A program made the translations under genes and the position numbers. Below are positions 38,051 through 46,660 of a DNA stretch of 64,000 bases, in pieces. The notes under the pieces are model-generated. The model did not search any database. It worked only from the letters and a program-made list of their open reading frames with translations, and was not told where the DNA came from. The stretch comes from Tenacibaculum jejuense (GTDB lineage Bacteria; Bacteroidota; Bacteroidia; Flavobacteriales; Flavobacteriaceae): contig NZ_LT899436.1 of assembly GCF_900198195.1 (NCBI RefSeq), forward strand, positions 682,001 through 746,000. The letters are read 5' to 3'. Position 1 is the first letter of the stretch, and each line of letters begins with the position of its first letter.

Positions 38051-38120
38051 AGTGGGGCTTAGGATAGCTCGTCGGGCTCATAACCCGAAGGTCACAGGTT
38101 CGAGTCCTGTTCCCGCTACT
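38051..38120 (+). tRNA. tRNA-fMet-like sequence (CAT), 5' part aberrant; probable ICE attR
   Basis: The anticodon arm TCGGG-CTCATAA-CCCGA, T arm ACAGG-TTCGAGT-CCTGT and 3' acceptor TCCCGCT-ACTA are perfect. TAGCTCGTCGGGCTCATAAC is the initiator-tRNA signature. The 5' part is wrong: AGTGGGG pairs with TCCCGCT only with two wobbles, and the D arm is about 5 nt too short. I read it as the 3' fragment left at the right end of an element integrated in tRNA-fMet, with the intact gene expected left of the window. A degenerate full tRNA is the alternative. Confidence 0.6.
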
Positions 38121-38131
38121 AGATTTGACAT

Positions 38132-38159
38132 GGCTTTCGAGAAATTGAAAGCCTTTTTT
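38132..38159 (+). terminator. tRNA-operon terminator
   Basis: Stem GGCTTTC / GAAAGCC with an 8-nt loop and six T, directly after the tRNA-like 3' end. It fits the original downstream terminator of the chromosomal tRNA gene. Confidence 0.85.
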
Positions 38160-38201
38160 AATTATTTTCCTAAAACATTTAGAGCTGATTAAGGATCATT
38201 A

Positions 38202-38495
38202 CTAAATGTTGTGTCTTATAGAGTTGGTAACAATATTAAAAGCTTTAAATCCAGAACCCTCCACTTCTTTAAATCAATGTACAAGTATAGTGTAAGCTAC
38301 TTCCTTGGTTGTATCTTTGTTATTAAACATATTTCTAAGTTTTTTACAAATTACATATGCTTTTTTTAATATCAGGGTAGAGTTTAAATAAAATTTGACC
38401 TCTTTGTAGTTGTTTTTCAGTTCAATCCGTTTTTGGTTTGTATAATAAATAACGACTCCTAGCTAATAATTGTTTTAATATATCTTCATTATCAA
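38202..38495 (-). pseudogene. Decayed ISL3-type (ISAon1-like) transposase fragment
   Basis: Translating the minus strand in two frames gives DNEDILKQLLARSRYLLYKP, then TEKQLQRGQILFKLYPDIKK, then (after a frameshift) KAYVICKKLRNMFNN, KDTTKEVAYTILVH, FKEVEGSGFKAFNIVTNSI. This is the middle of an ISL3-family transposase as found in flavobacteria. Two positions where Trp is expected read TGA. Upstream and downstream parts are gone. The rest of 38160-38660 holds no gene. Confidence 0.8.
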
Positions 38496-38660
38496 AAATT
38501 CAGAAGTGTATGTTTTGTTATTTTTCTTTTGAAGATGAAAAAGTGGGCAAATGAATTTGAAAAAATAAATTTATCAGTGAGAATCTTTTTTAGATTAAAA
38601 TTAGCTCTTTGTAAGTTTAAAAAATTAAGCTAGATTGAATCATGCTTTTATAATCGATAT

Positions 38661-39488
38661 TTACATTTTTTCTTTCTTTTGGAAATCTGTATTTGTATTA
38701 ATTAAATTTAAGTAATGTTTACTTTCTGAAAGTAATATTTTAATAATTTCAAGCTTTTTATCTTTCTTGTATAAATCTTCTATCCCAAAATTACTACAGT
38801 AGTCTATAAAATGATAAAATCTTGTTTTAGGAATTTTTAATGTTTTATAAAAAAAAACTTCACCAAACTCATCTTTTAATTTTCTAGGGAAATTTTCTTT
38901 AAAGTTTAGTTTCTTCATTAGTTCCTTTTCTTTTTTCCAAGCCAAATTTGGTAGCGCTACACTTGCGCCAACACCAAAAGAATTCAAAGGAGAAGATGTT
39001 ATTATTGGTTTTCTTAAATGAATTTCATCTTTTCCCAATTTCATTGACATTATTTCATAGGCCGGAATATTTCTTATATCATCTACAAGATTTTTGACAA
39101 TTTTTCCAATTGAATCTTCAGGTGTTTTGCGTACATCTAACTCTAAAAAACCTGACATTTTTTTTTGAATTTTCACTTCGTCCAATTCAATGAATTCCGA
39201 ATCTAAAAAAACTTTAAATAAAGTGTTATCGTAAATTTCTTTATCTACAAATATTAGTTTTGTCTTAAACTGAATGTTACTAATTTTTATTGAATCTCCA
39301 ATTTTAGCAAGAATTGTAAACTCTCCTCTTGAATTAGATACACTACCTTTTTGAGTTTTTAAGTTTAGAATGTGTGAATTTTGAATTCCTTGATACGAAG
39401 AATTCAGAATAACACCTCTTATATTCTTTTCTTGAGAAAAGGAAAACTGTGCTATTAATAAAAATATGGAAAACAAAAATATTTTCAT
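38661..39488 (-). CDS. Secreted carboxypeptidase-regulatory-like domain protein
   Basis: 275 aa. Signal peptide residues 1-18 (MKIFLFSIFLLIAQFSFSQ). A CarboxypepD_reg-like beta-sandwich covers about 20-110: IRGVILNSSYQGIQNSHILN, then SVSNSRGEFTILAKIGDSIK. The remaining helical/basic part is unrecognised. This architecture is common in Bacteroidota periplasmic or outer-membrane proteins of unknown role. It is separated by 63 nt from the erythromycin-esterase-like gene and transcribed in the same direction, so it may belong to the lanthipeptide operon, perhaps by read-through. Confidence 0.75.
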   Translation of the reverse strand: MKIFLFSIFLLIAQFSFSQEKNIRGVILNSSYQGIQNSHILNLKTQKGSVSNSRGEFTILAKIGDSIKISNIQFKTKLIFVDKEIYDNTLFKVFLDSEFIELDEVKIQKKMSGFLELDVRKTPEDSIGKIVKNLVDDIRNIPAYEIMSMKLGKDEIHLRKPIITSSPLNSFGVGASVALPNLAWKKEKELMKKLNFKENFPRKLKDEFGEVFFYKTLKIPKTRFYHFIDYCSNFGIEDLYKKDKKLEIIKILLSESKHYLNLINTNTDFQKKEKM

Positions 39489-39551
39489 TTGTCTCTCTAA
39501 AATATGTAAAGTAATCTTCTTCCTAATGAGTATAAGCTAAAATTTGTACAC

Positions 39552-40856
39552 TTAATTACTACTAATCTTTTTTGAATTCACTAAACGCTCGTCCTTTAGA
39601 TAGAAAATACCGTCAACTGCATTAGGAATATCCATAATCTCGCCTTTATATCTCATTCCTTCTAGCCATACAATATTAGATCTGCCTATCTTATTCTTTT
39701 TTATTTCGTTAATATTATCTTTATTTTTCAACGAAAGATAAACAAAATCAGAATCATATTTATTGTTAATATAGTATTCTAGTCCACCTTTTTTACTCCT
39801 AACTTTTGTTTTTCCCAAACCTAACATTCCTTTAAAACCAAACTTTCCTTTAAAAGGAGTAAAAGCCATAACATAATATCTTTCTCCATATTCTTTTTTC
39901 AAATAGACCCCCATCTTTTTCTTATTATATTTTTTAGAAACTCTATAATTTTTAATAGAATTTGGATTAGATAATAGATGAGATGTAGCAGCCCAGAGCA
40001 TTATTTTCTTGTTTGGGTATTTTTTATTAGCTAGAAATTTTACGTTTGAAGCCATTCTTTTATCCCTATTACTTCTTTTATAATTTTTCCGATATACGGA
40101 CTGTAAATTATTAGTTACTTCTGACCAAAAGTCATTAAAAAGATTATCTTTCTTTTCTATTTTACTTAACTCTTTTCTTATTTCTCGAAATTTATTATAC
40201 AGAAGTAATGTGTCCTGAGGGGCTCTTTTAGAAAAAGAATAACTTCTATCTGCAACGGTATTTATTGCATTGTAAAAAGTAGAATCTAATTTAAAACTTA
40301 TTTTATTCTCTTCTTCTAAGTTATTAATAAAGTTAGCATAATCTTTAGTTAAATCTTGAGTATCAGTAGATGCAAAAAAAGATTCATCAAAACCTATAAA
40401 TTCTAGAGGTCTATCTGTTTTTTGTGTTTCGATTATGTATTCAAATAATTCTTTAGTTTCAGATGTACTCCACACACCAGAAATATTATAATTAATTGAA
40501 TCTTTATTTGCTTGGCCTTTTTTTATTAATTCATTTACTTTAGATGAATTATAAAAAGGAGATTCAAAAGCTATAACATCAAATCCACATTTTTTGTGAA
40601 GATATTTGACCATTTTTACTTTAGCTGTATAGGTTCCCCCCATATTATGTAAAGCTTCTCCTAAACCAATAATTTGAACATTTTTTAATTCCTCTTGCAA
40701 GAAAGAAAGTTCTTTAAAATTTGAATTTTCAAATTCTTTATTAGATATTTTAGTAAATGTTTGAGAATTAAGTTTAATCATTAAAATCAAACATATTATC
40801 AATACTAACTTTTGTCTAATTTCTTTCTTTTTTATTTTACAATAAAAGTATTTCAT
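39552..40856 (-). CDS. Erythromycin-esterase-family hydrolase, exported
   Basis: 434 aa from ATG 40856; the longer frame to 40886 adds ten residues before a clear signal/anchor sequence (EIRQKLVLIICLILMIKLNS). The family motif is GLGEALHNMGGTYTAKVKMV with the catalytic-type His, followed by FDVIAFESPFY and LEFIGFDESFF. Known: the family includes EreA/EreB macrolide esterases and many proteins of unknown substrate. It overlaps the 3' end of lanC by 20 nt, so it is co-transcribed with the lanthipeptide genes. A role in maturation, leader processing or self-protection is possible, but no such function is established for this family. Confidence 0.85.
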   Translation of the reverse strand: MKYFYCKIKKKEIRQKLVLIICLILMIKLNSQTFTKISNKEFENSNFKELSFLQEELKNVQIIGLGEALHNMGGTYTAKVKMVKYLHKKCGFDVIAFESPFYNSSKVNELIKKGQANKDSINYNISGVWSTSETKELFEYIIETQKTDRPLEFIGFDESFFASTDTQDLTKDYANFINNLEEENKISFKLDSTFYNAINTVADRSYSFSKRAPQDTLLLYNKFREIRKELSKIEKKDNLFNDFWSEVTNNLQSVYRKNYKRSNRDKRMASNVKFLANKKYPNKKIMLWAATSHLLSNPNSIKNYRVSKKYNKKKMGVYLKKEYGERYYVMAFTPFKGKFGFKGMLGLGKTKVRSKKGGLEYYINNKYDSDFVYLSLKNKDNINEIKKNKIGRSNIVWLEGMRYKGEIMDIPNAVDGIFYLKDERLVNSKKISSN

Positions 40857-42048
40857 CCCAATTTTGTTTAATTTTTTTGTCTCCATTAATATAATTCAAC
40901 AATGCAAGTCCTATTCCAGAATAACCATTAAGGAAACCACTGTCCGATATGAACTGATCTTTACCATCTATAATACCATACCAACAGCCAAAATCTGATA
41001 TATCTATTTGATTTTTAGATTTTTCAGTTGTTCGGTTTAACCAATAATTTCGAATATCTGTAAACTCTATGAAATTAAATTCTTCAACAAGTTTGTTATA
41101 CATGTGAAAAGCTCCTGATGTACCGTGGCATAATCCTCTATCCACTACTCCTGTATTTTCTCTATTTTTTCTATCCGAAGTTTTTTTTAAGATTTGTAAC
41201 CCCTCATCCATTAGGACTTCATTATTAATCTTATTTCCACAATAATAAATAGAATATCCAATTCCTAAATCGCCATTACACCAAGCTATACGTGAATTAC
41301 ATTCATTTATTTCACTGTCTATTTTATTCGGAAAATAACTTTGACTTGATTTTTCTGATGATTTTTGTAATAGTAACCATTTAGTTGCTTTTTCGGCTGC
41401 ATCTTTAGCTATTAAGCTTCCGTTAATATCATAAACTTTAGATAAAAAACTAATTATAGATGCAACCCCATGTGCCATTCCTAAATTGACCACTTCATTT
41501 TCTGTAGATGAAGAAGTATGATCTAGCCATTTTAAACCTCCTGCTTCTTCCACTGACATTTGTAAGATAATATCAACAACTTCATTTAATTGTTCATTTA
41601 CATAATCCTTATTAAAATGAGCTCGTTGGATAAAATAGTTTCCATAACCTAATAATCCGTAAAATAGATCATGATTTTTCTCTTCTTTTGCCTTCCTAGA
41701 TTGTTCTATTAAAATTTGGTCAAATAAATTGAAAAAATCATCATCATATTCTAAAAAATCACGATTAACTAAATATTGAAAGCACCATGCTATACCAGCA
41801 TACCCTGATATAAACTCCATTCCAGCTTCATATTTTTTATCTTCTAAAATTAAATAGGCTTTTTCAAAAGAATCATCAGCTAACTCTATAATATCGTCGT
41901 CATCTAAGTAACGTCCATACTCATATAAAAAAATACTTTTCCCTAAAAAACCGCCACTTAAAAAGTAGTCAATCTTATCACTAAATAATGATTCTTTTAT
42001 ATTACTATATAACAATGATAAAGTTTGTTCTATTTCTTTCTTATTCAT
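40837..42048 (-). CDS. Lanthionine synthetase C-like cyclase (LanC)
   Basis: 403 aa, full length for LanC. Zinc ligands are Cys257 (RIAWCNGDLGIG) and Cys307-His308 (RGLCHGTSG). A conserved His193 (MAHGVAS) matches the catalytic His of NisC. Repeated GxxG motifs of the alpha/alpha barrel are visible (SGYAGIAW, NGYSGIGLAL). It catalyses Michael-type addition of Cys thiols to dehydrated Ser/Thr. It lies downstream of the precursor gene behind a hairpin, and upstream of the esterase-family gene. Confidence 0.93.
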   Translation of the reverse strand: MNKKEIEQTLSLLYSNIKESLFSDKIDYFLSGGFLGKSIFLYEYGRYLDDDDIIELADDSFEKAYLILEDKKYEAGMEFISGYAGIAWCFQYLVNRDFLEYDDDFFNLFDQILIEQSRKAKEEKNHDLFYGLLGYGNYFIQRAHFNKDYVNEQLNEVVDIILQMSVEEAGGLKWLDHTSSSTENEVVNLGMAHGVASIISFLSKVYDINGSLIAKDAAEKATKWLLLQKSSEKSSQSYFPNKIDSEINECNSRIAWCNGDLGIGYSIYYCGNKINNEVLMDEGLQILKKTSDRKNRENTGVVDRGLCHGTSGAFHMYNKLVEEFNFIEFTDIRNYWLNRTTEKSKNQIDISDFGCWYGIIDGKDQFISDSGFLNGYSGIGLALLNYINGDKKIKQNWDEILLL

Positions 42049-42057
42049 AATTCATAT

Positions 42058-42094
42058 AAAAAAAAAAGGTATAAACAGTTTTGGTTTATACCTT
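42058..42094 (-). terminator. Attenuator-type terminator between precursor and cyclase genes
   Basis: On the minus strand, stem AAGGTATAAAC / GTTTATACCTT is followed by a run of about 10 T. It lies between the precursor and lanC genes, so most transcripts should stop after the precursor while a fraction read through. Confidence 0.85.
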
Positions 42095-42117
42095 CTCACA
42101 ATTTCATTAGTGTAAAA

Positions 42118-42339
42118 TTAATCTATGCAAAGAATAGTAAAACCTTGTTTGTTTTTACCATCTTTATCTTTTCTTGTACATCTAGTATGTGAAGTACATC
42201 CTCTATCAGATTTTGTTTGAGTACAAATAAAACGAGACTTAAACAGTCCTCCTTGGATTTTTTGAGACTCTTCAGCTCCTAATACATAGAAATTTTCTTT
42301 CTCTAATGACAACTTTTTTAAAGTTTTCTTGTTTTTCAT
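42118..42339 (-). CDS. Class I lanthipeptide precursor (LanA)
   Basis: 73 aa. The leader LKKLSLEKENFYVLGAEESQ resembles Bacteroidota GG-type natural-product leaders and ends IQGG (Gly30-Gly31). The core of 42 residues has four Cys (39, 48, 54, 71) and nine Ser/Thr (35, 40, 42, 44, 49, 50, 52, 55, 68), so up to four rings are possible, plus a very basic central stretch KDKDGKNK. It lies beside lanC and divergent from lanB. No peptidase-transporter (LanT), LanP or immunity LanFEG is in the window, so export and cleavage must be supplied elsewhere. Confidence 0.85.
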   Translation of the reverse strand: MKNKKTLKKLSLEKENFYVLGAEESQKIQGGLFKSRFICTQTKSDRGCTSHTRCTRKDKDGKNKQGFTILCID

Positions 42340-42420
42340 GATTATAAAATTTTTGATGAGTAGCTAATGTATAAATTATTCTTAGTTTAGCAAATCAAAA
42401 ATTCTAAAAAAAATATAAAA

Positions 42421-45400
42421 GTGATAAAAAATAGCTTTTCAAAAAGTATCATTCGAATCCCTAAATTTCCTTTTTCAGATTTAAAAAAGATTCTAAGTAT
42501 TGAAAATGAGAATCTTTTCTTTGAAACAATAGTTAGTAATAATGATTTTATGCATGGGATATTAGTTTCATCACCTGATTTTTATTATGAACTAAAAAAA
42601 GTCAATACAATTACGGATTCTAAAAAGAAGGAAAAAATAAAGATTGCATTACTAAAATATTTTATACGGTCGACAACAAGATGTATTCCTTTTGGGTTAT
42701 TTTCAGGTTTAGGGATAGTAGAAAATATTTCTTCAGAAGAAGAAAATGGTCTTAAAATTATTAATTCTTACCAAAGGACAAGACTTGACTCTCAACTATC
42801 TTACAAGATATTCAATAGTTATATCAATAACGAATTTATAAGTAAACATTTACTCTATTTCCCTAATTCCACCCTATATAAAGTAGGAAATAAATACAGA
42901 TATATTGAGCACACTTTAACTGAAAATTCATTTTTAAAATTTGAATTTAGTGAAATAACTAAAAATAAGTATTTAAAGGAAATATTAAAATTAGTTAAAG
43001 AAGGAAATAAATATGTAAAAATAGTTGATTTTTTAATAAGCAAAGGGTTCTCTAAAGAAGATTCTGAGAATTATATAAACAGTTTGATTGTAAATAAAGT
43101 GATAGTTTCTGAGCTAGAAATCTCAACTGTAGATTCTACTATAGAGAAACAATTAAATACAACATTTAAAAAAGTAATAAATGAAACATCTGATAATGAG
43201 ATAAAGAATATTTCTAATTATTTACAAGATAAAATAACAACTTTAGAAAAAATAGATTCTAAGGAAATACAGGAATCTATTAAAGATACTGCAAGTATCA
43301 TTGAAGTTTTAAAAAATGATAGCGAAAATCAAAACAATAATTATTTACACAAAGATTTATATTTCAATATTCAAGGCAGTTTTAGTGATAGTCAATACAA
43401 TTTGATACAAGAAGCCATAGATGTTTTAAATACTCTTTTATTAGAAAATGAAGATCATTTAACTGACTTAAATAATTTTAAAGATGCTTTTTACAAAAAA
43501 TATGAGACTAAAACAGTACCTCTGCCTTTAGCTTTAGATTTAGGAATAGGAATAGGTTATGGAAACACTTTAAATTCATCAGGAAAAGAGAATAATAAGT
43601 TGATAGAAGGGTTTCCTTATAATTCAAATAACACATTTCTAAAGAAAACACTTACTTTGAGTTCTGTAGATTCTTTTTTAATTAGGAAAATTGAAAAAAA
43701 TCGTAATTCCGATGCAATAGTTATTACAGAAAAAGAATTATTATTTCTAAAAAATCTAAACAAATCATATAATAAAACAAATCCTACTTCAACAGTTAGA
43801 TTTAGTTTATTTAAAAGTGAAGACAATAATGACTTTATTCATATAAAATCAATTGCTGAGACATCTCCCAATAAGATTTTAGGACGATTCTCTCTATCTA
43901 ATAAAGGAGTCAAAAAACTATGTGAAGAAATTGCACTTTTTGAAAACCAAAGTTTTGGAGAAGATACTATTGTAGCTGAGATTGATCATTTACCAGATAC
44001 AGTATCAGGAAATTTGATAATGAGGTCTAAAATTAGAGATTTTAAAATAAACTATATAGGTGGAAGTAATTACAATGAAAAAAACATTGACGTTTCAGAT
44101 TTATTATTATCACTTCAAGGAGATGAACTTATTTTATTTTCTAAAAAGTTAAACAAGAGAGTTATACCTTATTTCTCCAGTTCTTACGATGAAATGTCTA
44201 TTAATAATATTCCTATTTTTAAGTTTTTGTTAGACTTACGTGCTCAATATGAAAGCAAAAAAAAATGGTCGATAGATATAAAAAAAATCCATAATCTTTT
44301 TTTACATATACCTAGAATAACTTTTAAAAATATTATAATATCTAAGGAAAGTTGGTATATTATTTCTTCTAATTTCTTTGAGAAAGAAAACAATTCTTTA
44401 GATATTGCAATACAAAACTTTAATTATAATTGCCAAAAATTAAAGTTACCTCGTTACTTTGTTATTTTAGAAGAAGATAGAGAGTTCTTAATTGATACTC
44501 ATAATTCCTCTTTATCAAAATTATTTCTGAAAGAACTCCAAAAAAAGAAACAATTACAAGTACAAGAATTTCTTCTAGAGCATTACAAATCTATTTTTCA
44601 AGAAGGAGATGATGAAAAACAGTTTAACAATGAATTCTTCTATTTTATTAAAAATAAAACTGCTAAACTTAATAGAATTTCATTAAATAAATCAAATAAA
44701 AAAACTATTAAAAGATCATTCTCTTTAGGTAGTGAATGGATTTATTTTAAAATATACATAGATTCTAAAGTAACAGATGCTTTATTGATTAAGCTAGAAA
44801 GAAAGTTATTAGACCTCTTGAAAAAGAAAAAAATTAAATCTTTCTTTTTTATCAAGTTTACAGACCCCAATTATCATATAAGATTAAGAATACTAATAAA
44901 CGATGAATATGATTTTAATCCAATTATTTCGCAAATAAGTAAAGTATTAAAAAAATATTTTACTAATTATATTAGTGATATAAAACTAGATACGTATAAG
45001 AGAGAGTTAGAGAGATATGGAGGAAGTGATATTGTTTATTTCGAGAATATATTTTTTGAAGACAGTAAGCTTGTAATTAACATCTTAAAAAACTATAAAA
45101 ATGTTCTTAAGGAAAAATGGTTTTATAGTTTAATAATTATAGATGTTTATTGTAATTTATTTAAATTCTCTTTAGATGAGAAAATTGCATTTGCTAAATA
45201 TGTAGAAAATTATTTTTCAGATGAATTCAATTATAATAAAAATACTCAAGTATACATTAGTAGACAATATAATAATTTTAAAAAAGATTCACTTTTCTTA
45301 CTTCAAAATTATAACACCTTCGATTTAGATATTGGTTTAGATGAATTTAAAAAAAATATAAAGGAAGAGATTAATAAAATTTCTATTAAGAATAAAACTC

Positions 45401-45549
45401 AGGAAAGGCAGTTTCTTATGAGTCTAATTCATATGCACATAATTAGATTACTAGGTGCCCATAAAAATCGACTTTACGAGTTCATGATTTATTCTATTTA
45501 TTCCAAATCTTTAAAAACTTTAAGTTATATCAATAAAGATTTTGTTTGA
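42421..45549 (+). CDS. Full-length lanthipeptide dehydratase (LanB)
   Basis: 1042 aa, GTG start at 42421. The N-terminal glutamylation domain (about 40-690) shows IRSTTRCIPFGLFSGLGIVE (about 82-101) and RTRLDSQLSYKIFNSYI. The C-terminal SpaB_C-type elimination domain (about 760-1040) shows WIYFKIYIDSKVTDALLIKL, FFFIKFTDPNYHIRLRILI, and ERYGGSDIVYFENIFFEDS. This is the class I type that uses glutamyl-tRNA to dehydrate Ser/Thr. It is divergent from the precursor gene across an 81-nt intergenic region, so the two are separately controllable. Confidence 0.92.
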   Translation: MIKNSFSKSIIRIPKFPFSDLKKILSIENENLFFETIVSNNDFMHGILVSSPDFYYELKKVNTITDSKKKEKIKIALLKYFIRSTTRCIPFGLFSGLGIVENISSEEENGLKIINSYQRTRLDSQLSYKIFNSYINNEFISKHLLYFPNSTLYKVGNKYRYIEHTLTENSFLKFEFSEITKNKYLKEILKLVKEGNKYVKIVDFLISKGFSKEDSENYINSLIVNKVIVSELEISTVDSTIEKQLNTTFKKVINETSDNEIKNISNYLQDKITTLEKIDSKEIQESIKDTASIIEVLKNDSENQNNNYLHKDLYFNIQGSFSDSQYNLIQEAIDVLNTLLLENEDHLTDLNNFKDAFYKKYETKTVPLPLALDLGIGIGYGNTLNSSGKENNKLIEGFPYNSNNTFLKKTLTLSSVDSFLIRKIEKNRNSDAIVITEKELLFLKNLNKSYNKTNPTSTVRFSLFKSEDNNDFIHIKSIAETSPNKILGRFSLSNKGVKKLCEEIALFENQSFGEDTIVAEIDHLPDTVSGNLIMRSKIRDFKINYIGGSNYNEKNIDVSDLLLSLQGDELILFSKKLNKRVIPYFSSSYDEMSINNIPIFKFLLDLRAQYESKKKWSIDIKKIHNLFLHIPRITFKNIIISKESWYIISSNFFEKENNSLDIAIQNFNYNCQKLKLPRYFVILEEDREFLIDTHNSSLSKLFLKELQKKKQLQVQEFLLEHYKSIFQEGDDEKQFNNEFFYFIKNKTAKLNRISLNKSNKKTIKRSFSLGSEWIYFKIYIDSKVTDALLIKLERKLLDLLKKKKIKSFFFIKFTDPNYHIRLRILINDEYDFNPIISQISKVLKKYFTNYISDIKLDTYKRELERYGGSDIVYFENIFFEDSKLVINILKNYKNVLKEKWFYSLIIIDVYCNLFKFSLDEKIAFAKYVENYFSDEFNYNKNTQVYISRQYNNFKKDSLFLLQNYNTFDLDIGLDEFKKNIKEEINKISIKNKTQERQFLMSLIHMHIIRLLGAHKNRLYEFMIYSIYSKSLKTLSYINKDFV

Positions 45550-45707
45550 TGCTCTAGGTTAAATAGAAACCTATTAGTAGTTAAAAAAGTAAAACTATTT
45601 AAAAGTTTTTTAATTTATTTAGTAAAACTATTTAATAATAATTATTTTTGTGTATAAGCAGTATACACTGTATTAAAATTTTGATAAAGCGTTAGCTTTT
45701 ATTCTTG

Positions 45708-45832
45708 TTATTGAAAATCGCCAAATTTTGAATTCCCACAAGAATAGATTAGCAACGCTCACTCTCTGCGTAGGCATGATCTATTCGTGGGAAAGGTGTT
45801 TGGCGATACCTCAATAACAGTAGGCTACTGTT
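45708..45832. repeat. Long imperfect palindrome
   Basis: TTATTGA..TCGCCAAA (from 45708) pairs with TTTGGCGA..TCAATAA (to 45817). Inside it, TTCCCAC..GAATAGAT pairs with ATCTATTCGTGGGAA. A second small palindrome AACAGTAG / CTACTGTT follows at 45815-45832. It is more G+C-rich than its surroundings. It is probably a palindromic mobile repeat or a structured RNA. Confidence 0.7.
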
Positions 45833-45863
45833 CCTCGGTTTTTTATGAAAAATATTTTTTTAC

Positions 45864-46149
45864 ATGAAAAAAGTTATTTTAGGAATAGCGGTGTTTTTAT
45901 TGTCTATTACGTCGTCATCCCTTACTTCAAAATAGAAGACGGGAGCTTTAAAAAGCAGATTTTTCAGTGTTCATATCTCAGAACTATATGAAAATCCTTT
46001 ATACAACGAAAAATAAAAGTACGTGTAAAAAGCATTGTTATATCTTCATATAACATTGGTTTTTTTCCTGTTTCGAGCTTCAAGACAATACAGATGCAAT
46101 TACTATTCTGTTTGATGTTGCGCCCAAAACAGGATCTGAAATACTTTAA
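45864..46149 (+). pseudogene. Degraded gene for a small secreted protein
   Basis: ATG 45864 begins MKKVILGIAVFLLSITSSSL, a good signal peptide, but a TAG follows at 45933. Further downstream, other frames read FSVHISELYENPLYNEK and later ELQDNTDAITILFDVAPKTG to a TAA at 46147. Together these look like one small exported protein broken by stops and frameshifts. Confidence 0.6.
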
Positions 46150-46158
46150 AGAAGTAAA

Positions 46159-46557
46159 TTAGCTCGCTAAAGCTCCTGCTTCTGCAACTGCGTGATCATT
46201 TTCTACTGTGCTTCCACTTACTCCAATAGCACCAATGATGTTTCCATTAGCATCTTTTACAGGAACGCCTCCAGGGAAAGTGATTAATCCACCATTGGAA
46301 TGTTCAATATTGTATAATGAACCACCAGGCTGAGATAATTCACCAATTACTCCTGTGTTCATATCAAAAAAACGAGCTGTTTTTGCTTTTTTAATAGAAA
46401 TATCTAAAGAACCTAACCAAGCTCCATCCATTCTTGCAAATGCAACTAAGTTGGCTCCTGCATCAACAATAGCAATGTTCATTTTTGTATTCAATTCAAT
46501 AGATTTATTTTTTGCTATTGAGATTATTTTTTCTGCCTGTTCTAATGTAATACTCAT
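46159..46557 (-). CDS. GlcG/HbpS-family heme-binding-like protein
   Basis: 132 aa, full length for the family. [20 protein letters not shown], then [60 protein letters not shown] and [20 protein letters not shown] are diagnostic of the GlcG/HbpS fold (DUF336). Known members bind heme or small aromatic/iron compounds. It lies 103 nt downstream of the minus-strand AraC regulator gene and is probably regulated by it. Confidence 0.9.
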   Translation of the reverse strand: MSITLEQAEKIISIAKNKSIELNTKMNIAIVDAGANLVAFARMDGAWLGSLDISIKKAKTARFFDMNTGVIGELSQPGGSLYNIEHSNGGLITFPGGVPVKDANGNIIGAIGVSGSTVENDHAVAEAGALAS

Positions 46558-46660
46558 ATTTTCTGTTATAAAATTTTGAGCAAATTTAGAGTTGATGTAC
46601 TTTTTTAGAGTTACTAAAATAGTTTATTAGCTTATGAAAAAAGGTCAACTTTGTGAAGTG

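Larger units (their letters stand above)
1..38120. mobile_element. Integrative conjugative element (right-hand portion)
   Basis: Seen: ParA/DUF3408 genes, an oriT-like region, mobA-mobB-mobC, a methylase/helicase giant, topoisomerase III, DUF1896, DUF4099/3945, an HTH excisionase-like gene and rteC, ending at a tRNA-fMet-like 3' fragment. Known: this gene set is typical of CTnDOT-type elements of Bacteroidota. Inferred: the element enters from beyond the left edge and ends near 38,070-38,120. No integrase or T4SS (traE-Q) gene is visible, so they should lie to the left. Two antagonism cargo blocks (8703-18299 and 20425-26394) sit between mobC and the methylase gene. Confidence 0.8.

Noticed and set aside
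38202..38495. TGA read as Trp (altered genetic code)
   Set aside because: It occurs only in a frameshifted transposase remnant; all intact genes in the window use TGG for Trp and some end in TGA normally.
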